Below, in pieces: positions 1 through 6,566 of a DNA stretch of 7,260 bases. The DNA is from Gemmatimonadota bacterium (GTDB taxonomy: Bacteria; Gemmatimonadota; Gemmatimonadetes; Gemmatimonadales; GWC2-71-9): positions 559 to 7,818 of the forward strand of contig QHVD01000336.1 in NCBI GenBank assembly GCA_003222235.1. Direction: 5' to 3'. The notes beneath the pieces were generated by a model. It had not been told where the DNA came from. It saw only the letters and a list, made by a program, of their open reading frames with translations, and did no database searches. Every line of letters begins with the position of its first letter. The stretch's first letter is position 1. Made by a program: the position numbers and the translations under genes.

Positions 1-72
1 AATCGATCCGTCGTGTCGTCCGAAACGGCCCGCGGAACGCATGCGTTCACGCACGTCCAGGAGGGCAGATGA
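1..72 (+). other. possible 3' tail of an upstream gene
   Basis: The frame beginning at base 1 is open for 23 codons (starting NRSVVSSE) and stops at the TGA at 70-72. This overlaps the receptor ATG at 69 as ATGA, the arrangement typical of coupled genes. The other two forward frames are also open here, so 24 codons of GC-rich sequence prove little. I recognise no domain in the tail and see no promoter-like elements in these bases. It is recorded only because the stop falls exactly on the next start codon. Confidence 0.2.
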
Positions 73-839
73 CTGCGATGAGCTTCTCCAGAACAGTGCC
101 GGTGGTGGTATGGCTTGCCGCCGCAGGTCCCCTCACCGGCTCGGCGGGCGCCACGCCGATGTGGCGGGGGCCGGGAGCGAACGGAGATATCGGCGGCACC
201 GTCGCCGACAGCACAACCGGAACGCCGTTGTCCGGGGGCGAAGTGCGCGTTTCGCGCGGCGGCAACACCGTCGCGATCGCGACCACCGACCCGTTCGGAC
301 GATACGTCGTCCACAACCTCACGCCGGGAGCCTACTCGGTCGAGGTCCGCTACCTCGGTTACCGCGCCGAGACCCGCCCGGTCGTCGTCGGGGCGGAGGA
401 GGAGCTGGCCCAGGTCGATTTTCGTCTGGTGGCCTTACCCATCAACCTCGCCGCCGTCGAGGTGAAAAGCGCGGTGCCGCTGGCGGTCGACACCCGCACC
501 GGCAACCAGATCTTCAAGCAGAACGACTACCACGGCGCGCCTACGAACACGACATCCCAGATCCTGCCGACCGGTGAGGTCCACATCCGCGGCCAGCACG
601 CCGAGTACACGTATTACGTGGACGGCGTCCCCGTCCCAGCGGGGATCTCGGGCAGCCTCAACGAGCTGTTCGACCCAGAGGTGGTGAACCAGATCACGTT
701 CCAAACCGGCGGCTGGGACGCCGAATACGGGGGCAAGAACGCCGCGATCGTCGACGTCACGACCCGGATCCCGACCGGCGGCTTCCACCTCGACGTCTCG
801 AGCTACGGTGGCTCATTCTCGTCCACGGCCAGGCTCTGA
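69..839 (+). CDS. TonB-dependent receptor, N-terminal part (signal peptide, regulatory-like domain, plug); frameshifted
   Basis: This is the N-terminal third of an outer-membrane active-transport receptor; the substrate cannot be told. Residues 1-28 look like a Sec signal peptide: R8, a hydrophobic VPVVVWLAAAG core, and an AGA/TP cleavage candidate. Residues 40 to about 120 form a carboxypeptidase-regulatory-like beta-sandwich (GTVADSTTGTPLSGGEV, then DPFGRY and LTPGAYSVEVRYLGY). Residues about 130-240 are the plug, with EVHIRGQHAEYTYYVDGVPV, LNELFDPEVVNQI and GGWDAEYGGKNAAIVDVTTR. The ATG at 69 has AGGAGG at 59-64, a 4-base spacer. The second ATG at 78 would leave 13 bases, so 69 is preferred, and there is no earlier in-frame start in the window. 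The frame ends at TGA 837-839, just where the first barrel strands should begin, and the expected sequence resumes in the -1 frame. On its own this product has no barrel and should not work. The gene is either a sequencing or assembly error or a recent pseudogene. Confidence 0.88.
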   Translation: MTAMSFSRTVPVVVWLAAAGPLTGSAGATPMWRGPGANGDIGGTVADSTTGTPLSGGEVRVSRGGNTVAIATTDPFGRYVVHNLTPGAYSVEVRYLGYRAETRPVVVGAEEELAQVDFRLVALPINLAAVEVKSAVPLAVDTRTGNQIFKQNDYHGAPTNTTSQILPTGEVHIRGQHAEYTYYVDGVPVPAGISGSLNELFDPEVVNQITFQTGGWDAEYGGKNAAIVDVTTRIPTGGFHLDVSSYGGSFSSTARL

Positions 840-845
840 ACGTGA
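822..845 (+). other. -1 frameshift site within the receptor gene
   Basis: Frame 1 of the gene reads SYGGSFSS up to codon 822-824 and then falls into T-A-R-L-stop (TGA 837-839). The -1 frame reads HGQALN from 824 and continues through GTG 842 into the intact barrel ORF. Adding one A next to position 825 gives TCC-AAC-GGC-CAG, so the protein would read SFSSNGQALNVSTNAGKWG. To my recollection that matches the SNGQ-type turn of related receptors. There is no slippery X-XXY-YYZ heptamer here, and no Shine-Dalgarno sequence before the GTG at 842. Programmed shifting or clean re-initiation is therefore not supported; a lost base is the simplest reading. Confidence 0.8.
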
Positions 846-2362
846 GCACCAACGCGGGGAAGTGGGGGTTGTTCTTCTCCGGCGCCACGCAGACGACCGA
901 CATGCGGCGCGAGCCTGTCGTCTTCGACACCGCACGCAACGCCGTAGAGAACTTCCACAATCATGGAAGCGATCTCTTCGGCTTCGCGAAGGTCCAGTAC
1001 GTCCCGTCCGACCGCAACGTCGTCAACCTGGACCTGAACCGGTCGCGGACGCGCTTCGCCGTTCCCTTCGACTCCGCCGAGGGGATCATCGACGACCATC
1101 AGCAGGACGTGAACGGGTTCGCGAATCTCGGCTGGCGGCACCGTGGGAGTCTTTCAGAGCTGTTCGCCGGCGCCTTCTTCCGGGACGGGAGCCTCAGCTA
1201 TGCGCCAGGCGTCACCGACCAGCCGTCGTTCGTGTTCTTCCCCGACACGACGCCCTACAACGTGAGCGAGGACCGGAACTTCCACACGATCGGCATGAAG
1301 CTCGACTACACGCTCCGGCCGCACCACGGCTTGGAGTTCAAGGCCGGGACCCTGGCGTCTCTGACGAGGGGCCACGAGGATTTCGCGACCAGCGACTCAG
1401 CAGGCAATGCGGGGCCCGCTTCGAACTCCGACCTCAACGGGAGCGACGTCGGCGTGTACGCCCAGACGGCGATCGCGCCGTCTGATCGGTGGGAGCTCCG
1501 CACCGGCGTGAGGTTCGACAACCACAACGCTCCGTTCGCGGGGAACCAGAACCAGCTCAGCCCCCGGGTCAAGCTCAGCTTTCTCCCGGACCCGGCCAAC
1601 ACGTTCTGGGTCTATTACGCCCGTCTGTTCCTCCCGACCAACGTCGAGGATCTGCGGGCCATCACCAGCGTGGCGCAGGGCGGCGTGGCGGCCGCACCGA
1701 CCCTTCCCGAGCGCGATCACTTCTTCGAGGCGGGATATGTGCACCGGTTCCCCCTCGGTGTCGTCACCAAGCTCTCCGCCTACCACAAGCGCAGCTCCCC
1801 GGGGATCGATGACAACACCGTGCCTGGCTCGGCGATCGTGACCTCGGTCAACATCGCGCAGGTCCGAATCACGGGGCTGGAAGCCGTCGTCGAGGTTCGC
1901 CCCTCCGGTCCCGTCTCCGGGTACATGAACCTCGCGCTGAACCACGCGTACGGACGCGGCCCCATTACGGGAGGCTTTTTCCCCGCCGAAGCGCCGCCCG
2001 GCTACTTCGATCTCGACCACGACCAGCGCCTCTCGGGACTCGGCAGCGTGGTGTATTCCCGACGCGGGCTCTACCTGTCCGCGACGGGGGTCTACGGCAG
2101 CGGCCTGACGAACGGCAACGATCCCGACTCGACGTACGGGACCGGGCTGTTCGACTTCAACAAGTCGATCAAGGTGGATCCCAGCTTTATCCTGAACGCG
2201 AGCGCCGGCTACGCGCTCGCCGTCGGCAGTGTGGTCGTCAGGCCCCAGGTGTACGTCGAGAACGTCCTCGACCACAAGTACCTGCTCAAAGGTGCGTTCT
2301 TCAGCGGCGCCTCGGTGGGAAGACCTCGGAGCGTGCAGCTGCGGGTGAACATCGGAGCCTGA
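842..2362 (+). CDS. TonB-dependent receptor, C-terminal beta-barrel part; frameshifted
   Basis: This is the 22-strand-barrel portion of the same receptor, displaced by one base from the N-terminal part. The 506 codons have no further stop and show the alternating polar/aromatic beta-strand pattern with Gly- and Asp-rich loops: WGLFFSGATQ, LGWRHRG, WELRTGVRFDNH, FWVYYARLFLP, HFFEAGYVHRFP, LSAYHKRS, YMNLALNHAYG. The end (fragment residues 472-506) carries the closing-strand signature VENVLDHKYLLKG, then GRPRSVQLRVNIGA. It ends in Ala rather than the common terminal Phe or Trp. The GTG at 842 is only the first possible start after the upstream TGA. It lacks a ribosome binding site and is probably internal coding sequence. 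With one base restored, positions 69-2362 encode about 764 residues, a normal receptor length. Intactness over 1.5 kb argues for a recent break or a sequence error rather than old decay. Confidence 0.88.
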   Translation: MSTNAGKWGLFFSGATQTTDMRREPVVFDTARNAVENFHNHGSDLFGFAKVQYVPSDRNVVNLDLNRSRTRFAVPFDSAEGIIDDHQQDVNGFANLGWRHRGSLSELFAGAFFRDGSLSYAPGVTDQPSFVFFPDTTPYNVSEDRNFHTIGMKLDYTLRPHHGLEFKAGTLASLTRGHEDFATSDSAGNAGPASNSDLNGSDVGVYAQTAIAPSDRWELRTGVRFDNHNAPFAGNQNQLSPRVKLSFLPDPANTFWVYYARLFLPTNVEDLRAITSVAQGGVAAAPTLPERDHFFEAGYVHRFPLGVVTKLSAYHKRSSPGIDDNTVPGSAIVTSVNIAQVRITGLEAVVEVRPSGPVSGYMNLALNHAYGRGPITGGFFPAEAPPGYFDLDHDQRLSGLGSVVYSRRGLYLSATGVYGSGLTNGNDPDSTYGTGLFDFNKSIKVDPSFILNASAGYALAVGSVVVRPQVYVENVLDHKYLLKGAFFSGASVGRPRSVQLRVNIGA

Positions 2363-2405
2363 CCACAACCCGGCGCCGGCGCGGTGTTACCGGATCGGAG
2401 GAGCG

Positions 2406-2537
2406 ATGCTGAAACGACTCTCGGCAAGTGCGCTGCTCGCGCTTGCGGCGTGCGGAAAAGCGTCGGGCCATCCAAACGCGGCCTCAATTGCTGCGCACCC
2501 GATTGGGGGATGGGCGACAGTGAATCGGCTCGGATGA
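2406..2537 (+). CDS. small lipoprotein-like ORF (43 aa), function unknown
   Basis: The ATG at 2406 is preceded by CGGAGGAGCG, a GGAGGA Shine-Dalgarno sequence ending about 4 bases before the start, so initiation here is credible. The first 16 residues, MLKRLSASALLALAAC, form a textbook lipoprotein signal peptide: two basic residues, a short hydrophobic core, and the lipobox L-A-A-C with Cys16 for acylation. Gly at +2 does not suggest inner-membrane retention by the E. coli Asp rule. The mature part is only 28 residues (GKASGHPNAASIAAHPIGGW then ATVNRLG) and has no domain I recognise. It lies 43 bases after the receptor stop, so it may be co-transcribed with it. Either it is a genuine tiny lipoprotein, or it is the start of a larger lipoprotein gene lost by deletion before the downstream promoter. 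I cannot decide which. The signal peptide is convincing; the function is not known. Confidence 0.55.
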   Translation: MLKRLSASALLALAACGKASGHPNAASIAAHPIGGWATVNRLG

Positions 2538-2580
2538 GGGCCCACAAGCTTACGCCCCCGCGTCTCTTAGCGCGCAGAGC

Positions 2581-2609
2581 TTGACACCGGCGCCGTGGCG
2601 CCATAGCAT
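2581..2609 (+). promoter_or_regulatory. sigma70-type promoter of the maeB-pckA operon
   Basis: TTGACA at 2581-2586 is a perfect -35 hexamer. After a 17-base spacer, TAGCAT at 2604-2609 matches four of six -10 consensus positions, including the key TA and final T. Transcription would start near 2615-2617, leaving a leader of only about 16-18 bases before GTG 2633. The location, just upstream of maeB and after the lipoprotein ORF, is what an operon promoter needs. The call rests on motif match and spacing only. Confidence 0.6.
2589..2602. promoter_or_regulatory. GGCGCC-GT-GGCGCC dyad inside the promoter spacer (operator candidate)
   Basis: Two copies of the self-complementary hexamer GGCGCC, separated by GT, fill almost the whole spacer between the -35 and -10 boxes. 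A protein bound here would cover the promoter. In GC-rich DNA a 14-base dyad can arise by chance, and GGCGCC also occurs at 2371-2376 (within CCGGCGCCGG). A regulatory role is therefore inferred from position only. Confidence 0.3.
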
Positions 2610-2632
2610 AAGTCCTTCACCAAAAAGGACTT
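2610..2632. repeat. 8-bp perfect inverted repeat at the predicted transcription start of maeB
   Basis: AAGTCCTT (2610-2617) and AAGGACTT (2625-2632) are exact reverse complements separated by seven bases (CACCAAA). The right arm contains the AAGGA (2625-2629) that is the likely Shine-Dalgarno sequence for maeB and abuts its GTG. If transcription starts near 2616 most of the left arm is not in the RNA, so a DNA operator is likelier than a leader hairpin. With an earlier start, the hairpin would hide the ribosome binding site. It is unlike a terminator, having no T-run and a short AT-rich stem. Confidence 0.4.
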
Positions 2633-4930
2633 GTGTCATCGATGTCGATCCGCCGCCAGGAGGCCCTCGACTACCATGCGCAGGGCCGCCCGGGGAAGAT
2701 CCAGGTCTCGCCCACCAAGCCCTTCAAGAACCAGCGCGACCTGTCCCTCGCTTACACGCCGGGCGTGGCCGAGCCCTGCCGGGAGATCGCCGCGCGGCCG
2801 GAAGAGGTCTACACCTACACGATCAGAGGCAATCTGGTGGCGGTGGTGACGAACGGCACGGCCGTGCTCGGCCTGGGCAACATCGGCCCGCTCGCGGCGA
2901 AGCCGGTGATGGAGGGAAAAGGGATCCTGTTCAAGGCGTTCGCCGACATCGACGTGTTCGACCTCGAAGTGGGCTCCGAGGACCCGGAGGACGTGATCCG
3001 GTTTTGCCAATTGCTCGAGCCCACCGTGGGCGGCATCAACCTCGAAGACATCCGCTCCCCGGACTGCTTCTACATCGAAGAGAAGCTGCGTGAGATGCTA
3101 TCCATCCCCGTGTTCCACGACGACCAGCACGGGACGGCGATCATCTCGGGAGCGGCGCTCCTGAACGCGCTGGAGGTCGTGGAGAAGGACATCGGGCGGA
3201 TCAAGGTGGTGTTCTCGGGTGCCGGTGCGGCGGCGATCGCCACAGCCGAGCACTACGTCCGTCTCGGCGTGCGGCGCGATCACATCCTGATGTGCGACCA
3301 GAAGGGCGTGATCCACGCGGAGCGGGACGACTTGGATCGCTACAAAAAGCGCTTCGCGGCGCGGACCGAGGCGCGGACGCTCGCCGCCGCCCTGCGCGAT
3401 GCGGACGTGTTCGTGGGTCTCTCGGTAGGCGGGATCGTGCGGGGCGACATGTTGCAGGCGATGGCGCCCCGGCCGATCATCTTCGCCCTCGCCAACCCGG
3501 TGCCGGAGATCATGCCGGAGGAGGCGAAGCGGGCCCGGGCCGACGCGATCATCGCCACGGGGCGGTCGGACTACCCGAACCAGGTGAACAACGTCCTGGG
3601 CTTCCCGTTCATCTTCCGCGGCGCGCTCGACGTGCGTGCGCGGAAGATCAACGAGGACATGGAGATGGCTGCGACCCGCGCGCTCGCGGCACTCGCCAAA
3701 GAGGAGGTCCCGGACTCGGTCATGCGCGCCTACGGGCTGGATCGAATCCGGTTCGGCCCCGAGTACCTGATTCCCAAGCCATTCGATCCGCGCGTCCTCT
3801 TGTGGGTGGCGCCCGCAGTGGCCTGGGCCGCGGTCGGCTCGGGCGTGGCGGGCCGGGCGATCGACGTCGAGGAGTATCGCGCCCGGCTCGACGCGCGGCT
3901 CGGCCGGGCGCGCGAGGTGATGCGCGGCCTCTCGACGCGAGCGCAGCAAGAGGTGAAGCGCATCGCGTTCCCCGAAGGACAGGATCCGCGGATCCTGAAG
4001 ACGGCCCGCATCCTCGCCGACGAAGGGATCGCGGAGCCGATCCTGCTCGGCGATCCCGACGTGATCCGCCGCCAGGCCGACGACGCCGGCGTGACGCTCG
4101 AGGAGATCGCGCTGGCCAACCCGCGGACCAGCGCCCACCTGGAGGCGTACGCCCGGGAGCTGTGGGAGCGCCGCCGCCGAAAGGGGATCACGTTGCACGA
4201 GGCGCGGATCCGGGTCCTCGACCCGATGTACCACGCGCTATTGATGCTCCGCGCCGGACAGGCGGACGCGGTCGTGGCGGGCGTCGAGATGCACTATCCC
4301 GACGCCATTCGCCCCGCCCTCGAAGTGATCGGCGCGGAGCCGGGTCGCCGGCACGTGAGCGGGATCTACATGCTCGTGCTCCCCCAGCAGACCTTCTTTT
4401 TCGCCGACTGCACGGTGAGCATCGACCCCGATGCCGAGACCCTGGTGGAGATCGCTTCGGCCACTGCGGAGTTCGTGTCGCGGCTGGGGATCGAGCCGCG
4501 TCTCGCGCTCCTTTCCTTCTCGAACTTCGGCTCGGTGCGGCACCCCGCTGCAGAAAAGGTGCAAAGCGCGGTAGCGTTGTTACAGGAGCGGGAGCCGAAG
4601 CTCCAGGCGGACGGAGAGATGCAGGCCGATACGGCGGTGGTGGAGCGGATCCTCGCCGAGCGCTATCCCTTCGCGCGCCTGCGTGGCCCGGCGAACGTGT
4701 TGATTTTCCCGAACTTGGACGCGGCCAACATCAGCTACAAGCTGCTCGACCGGGTCGGTGGGGCGCAGGCGATCGGGCCGATTCTCGTCGGCATGGCGCA
4801 ACCGGTGCACGTCTTGCAACGGGGCTCCGACGTGAGCGACATCGTCAACCTGGCCGTGATCGCCGCTGTGGACGCCCAGGAGCACGGGCGCCGGCAGCGG
4901 ACCCCGAGGCCTCCCGGAAGGACGTCATGA
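2633..4930 (+). CDS. maeB: malic enzyme (MaeB type) fused to a phosphotransacetylase-like domain
   Basis: This cytoplasmic enzyme decarboxylates malate to pyruvate and CO2 with reduction of NAD(P); MaeB-type members are usually NADP-dependent. At 765 residues it matches E. coli MaeB (759) and aligns with it almost throughout. The malic N-terminal domain shows the catalytic Tyr in AYTPGVAEPC (Y41) and the catalytic Lys in PVMEGKG (K96). Metal ligands are in NLEDI (E138, D139) and in FHDDQHGTA (D163/D164). The NAD(P) fold has SGAGAAAIA (G196-A201), then GRSDYPNQVNNVLGFPFIFRG. From about residue 435 (RIAFPEGQDPRILKTA) to the end is a phosphotransacetylase-like domain, with SFSNFGSVRHP, ADGEMQADTA and PVHVLQRGSDVSDIVN. 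In studied MaeB proteins this domain serves acetyl-CoA sensing and oligomerisation rather than transacetylase catalysis. The start may be GTG 2633, only 3 bases after AAGGA, or ATG 2642, 12 bases after it and nearer the family N-terminus; both are suboptimal. It has its own promoter and overlaps pckA by 4 bases. Confidence 0.95.
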   Translation: MSSMSIRRQEALDYHAQGRPGKIQVSPTKPFKNQRDLSLAYTPGVAEPCREIAARPEEVYTYTIRGNLVAVVTNGTAVLGLGNIGPLAAKPVMEGKGILFKAFADIDVFDLEVGSEDPEDVIRFCQLLEPTVGGINLEDIRSPDCFYIEEKLREMLSIPVFHDDQHGTAIISGAALLNALEVVEKDIGRIKVVFSGAGAAAIATAEHYVRLGVRRDHILMCDQKGVIHAERDDLDRYKKRFAARTEARTLAAALRDADVFVGLSVGGIVRGDMLQAMAPRPIIFALANPVPEIMPEEAKRARADAIIATGRSDYPNQVNNVLGFPFIFRGALDVRARKINEDMEMAATRALAALAKEEVPDSVMRAYGLDRIRFGPEYLIPKPFDPRVLLWVAPAVAWAAVGSGVAGRAIDVEEYRARLDARLGRAREVMRGLSTRAQQEVKRIAFPEGQDPRILKTARILADEGIAEPILLGDPDVIRRQADDAGVTLEEIALANPRTSAHLEAYARELWERRRRKGITLHEARIRVLDPMYHALLMLRAGQADAVVAGVEMHYPDAIRPALEVIGAEPGRRHVSGIYMLVLPQQTFFFADCTVSIDPDAETLVEIASATAEFVSRLGIEPRLALLSFSNFGSVRHPAAEKVQSAVALLQEREPKLQADGEMQADTAVVERILAERYPFARLRGPANVLIFPNLDAANISYKLLDRVGGAQAIGPILVGMAQPVHVLQRGSDVSDIVNLAVIAAVDAQEHGRRQRTPRPPGRTS

Positions 4931-6546
4931 CCCCACAGCTTGCCCGTCCCGGCTCCCACATTGGGACATGGCGGACGGGCCTCGAGGCCGCGGGGCTCAT
5001 GCCGCAGCGAGCCACCCACTGGAACCTCACCCCACCAGCGCTCTATGAACATGCGCTGCGACGCGGGGAGGGCATCCTCACCGAGGGCGGAGCGTTTTGC
5101 GCCGTCACGACCCCCCACACCGGCCGCAGCCCCAACGACAAGTTCGTCGTGCGCGAGCCGTCATCGGCGGCCGATGTCTGGTGGGGGCGGGTGAACCAGC
5201 CCCTCGCGCCGGAGCACTTCGACCGCCTGCGAGCGGACGCCGCCCGCCATCTCGACGCGCAGGAGTTGTTCGTGCAGGACCTGTTCGCCGGGGCGGACCC
5301 GAACCATCGCAGCGCACTGCGGTTCGTGACTTCCAATGCGTGGCACGCCCTGTTCGTCCACAACATGTTCCTCCGCCCGACCCCCTCCGACCTTGCGGGC
5401 TTCGTTCCGTCCTGGCTCGTGCTGCATTCGCCCGAACTGCACGCCGATCCGGCCGAGCACGGCACGCGGTCGGGCACGTTCATCGTGATCCACTTTGCGG
5501 CGCGGACGATCCTGATCGGGGGCACGCGCTACGCCGGTGAGTTGAAGAAGGCGATCTTCACGATTCTGAACTACCTGTTGCCGAAGAGTGGCGTGCTGTC
5601 GATGCACTGCTCCGCCAACGTGGGCGAAGCAGGGGACGTGGCGCTGTTCTTCGGCTTGTCGGGCACCGGCAAGACGACCCTTTCCGCCGACGCCGAGCGC
5701 GCGCTGATCGGCGACGACGAGCACGGCTGGTCGGAGAGCGGGGTGTTCAACTTCGAGGGCGGCTGTTACGCCAAGGTGATCCATTTGTCTCGGGAGGGAG
5801 AGCCCGAGATCTACGCCACCACGCGGATGTTCGGCACTGTGCTCGAGAATGTGGTGGTGGACCCGGAAACGCGGGCGATCGACCTCGAGTCCGACGCCGT
5901 CACCGAGAACACGCGCGCTTCGTACCCGATCCATTTCATCCCGAACCACGTCCCCGGTGGGATGGCCGGACATCCGTCGCACATCGTTTTCCTGACATGC
6001 GACGCCTACGGGGTCATGCCGCCGATCGCGCGGCTATCCCCGGCGCAGGCGATGTATCACTTCCTGTCGGGGTACACCGCGAAGGTGGCGGGGACCGAGC
6101 GCGGGGTGACCGAACCGAAAGCGACGTTCTCAACCTGCTTTGGGGCGCCGTTCCTGCCGCTCCACGCCAACGTGTACGCCTCGCTGCTCGGCGAGAAGAT
6201 CGCGAAGCACGGGGTGCAGTGCTGGCTCGTGAACACGGGGTGGACGGGCGGGCCGTACGGCACCGGGCAGCGCATGCGGCTCGGTTTCACGCGGGCGATG
6301 GTGCGCGCCGCCCTCGCCGGCAGGCTCGATTGCGCGGCCACGGCACCTGAGCCGGTGTTCGGCCTCGAGGTGCCGCTCCACGTGGCGGGCGTCCCGGACG
6401 ACGTCCTGCTCCCCCGCTGCACGTGGAGCGACCCCGCGGCCTATGACGCGCAAGCGGCGCGGCTGGCCCAGATGTTCCGGCAGAACTTCGAGCAGTTCCA
6501 CAATCAGGTCCACCCCGCGGTACGGGAAGCCGGGCCGCGGGCGTAA
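4927..6546 (+). CDS. pckA: phosphoenolpyruvate carboxykinase (ATP)
   Basis: It converts oxaloacetate plus ATP to PEP, CO2 and ADP in the cytoplasm, the entry step of gluconeogenesis from TCA intermediates. The 539 residues match the ATP-type family (E. coli PckA has 540). Active-site elements are all present: substrate Arg in TGRSPNDKF (R67), metal/substrate Lys in YAGELKKAI (K207, K208), and His in SMHCSANVG (H227). The P-loop is GLSGTGKTTLS (K249, T250, T251). The kinase-2 metal site is IGDDEHGWSESGVFNFEGG (D263, D264). The nucleotide/substrate Arg is in TRASYPIHF (R330), followed by YTAKVAGTERGVTEP. ATG 4927 overlaps the maeB TGA as ATGA, with GGAAGGA (4916-4922) inside the maeB tail as ribosome binding site. 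The reading frame stays open far upstream of 4927, but only because it shadows maeB; homology begins at this ATG. Co-translation with malic enzyme suggests joint control of C4-acid decarboxylation. No missing residue is seen. Confidence 0.96.
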   Translation: MTPQLARPGSHIGTWRTGLEAAGLMPQRATHWNLTPPALYEHALRRGEGILTEGGAFCAVTTPHTGRSPNDKFVVREPSSAADVWWGRVNQPLAPEHFDRLRADAARHLDAQELFVQDLFAGADPNHRSALRFVTSNAWHALFVHNMFLRPTPSDLAGFVPSWLVLHSPELHADPAEHGTRSGTFIVIHFAARTILIGGTRYAGELKKAIFTILNYLLPKSGVLSMHCSANVGEAGDVALFFGLSGTGKTTLSADAERALIGDDEHGWSESGVFNFEGGCYAKVIHLSREGEPEIYATTRMFGTVLENVVVDPETRAIDLESDAVTENTRASYPIHFIPNHVPGGMAGHPSHIVFLTCDAYGVMPPIARLSPAQAMYHFLSGYTAKVAGTERGVTEPKATFSTCFGAPFLPLHANVYASLLGEKIAKHGVQCWLVNTGWTGGPYGTGQRMRLGFTRAMVRAALAGRLDCAATAPEPVFGLEVPLHVAGVPDDVLLPRCTWSDPAAYDAQAARLAQMFRQNFEQFHNQVHPAVREAGPRA

Positions 6547-6566
6547 GGGCGCAGCATGCTGCGCCC
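6547..6566. terminator. perfect 20-bp palindrome after pckA; probable transcript-end hairpin without U-tract
   Basis: Directly after the TAA of pckA (6544-6546) lies an exact palindrome with GGGCGCAG and CTGCGCCC arms around CATG. It would form a stable 8-bp GC-rich stem with a 4-base loop in RNA. It is followed by CTATAGAG, not a run of T, so classical intrinsic termination is doubtful. It may instead be a U-less terminator or a 3' stability hairpin for the maeB-pckA mRNA. The position favours a transcript-end role. Confidence 0.5.

Noticed and set aside
42..53. TGCGT-TC-ACGCA inverted repeat before the receptor
   Set aside because: The 5-bp arms with a 2-base centre are likely by chance in this composition, and no promoter is seen with it.
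815..850. Programmed -1 ribosomal frameshift in the receptor
   Set aside because: No slippery heptamer or obvious downstream stimulator; a missing base explains the shift more simply.
1397..2368. Minus-strand ORF of 323 codons opposite the receptor barrel
   Set aside because: Long antisense frames are expected in GC-rich coding DNA; the product is Val/Arg/Gly/Asp-rich low-complexity sequence, while the + strand shows clear receptor motifs.
2546..2582. AAGCT...AGCTT arms as a terminator after the lipoprotein ORF
   Set aside because: Only 5 bp of pairing across a 27-base loop and no T-run; too weak to call.
2384..2584. 66-codon + strand ORF overlapping the lipoprotein ORF
   Set aside because: No ribosome binding site and a Cys/Arg-rich translation; the lipoprotein frame has a better start, signal peptide and lipobox.
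3098..4234. Minus-strand ORF of 378 codons opposite maeB
   Set aside because: It is an antisense shadow of a strongly conserved enzyme, with no recognisable domain or ribosome binding site logic.
3292..4926. Open reading frame continuous with pckA but extending 1.6 kb upstream
   Set aside because: It shadows maeB in another frame; the translation is Arg/Gly/Pro-rich with no fold signature, and PckA homology begins at ATG 4927 with its own ribosome binding site.
5161..5982. Minus-strand ORF of 273 codons opposite pckA
   Set aside because: Same GC-driven antisense artefact; the + strand codes for catalytic motifs over this whole interval.
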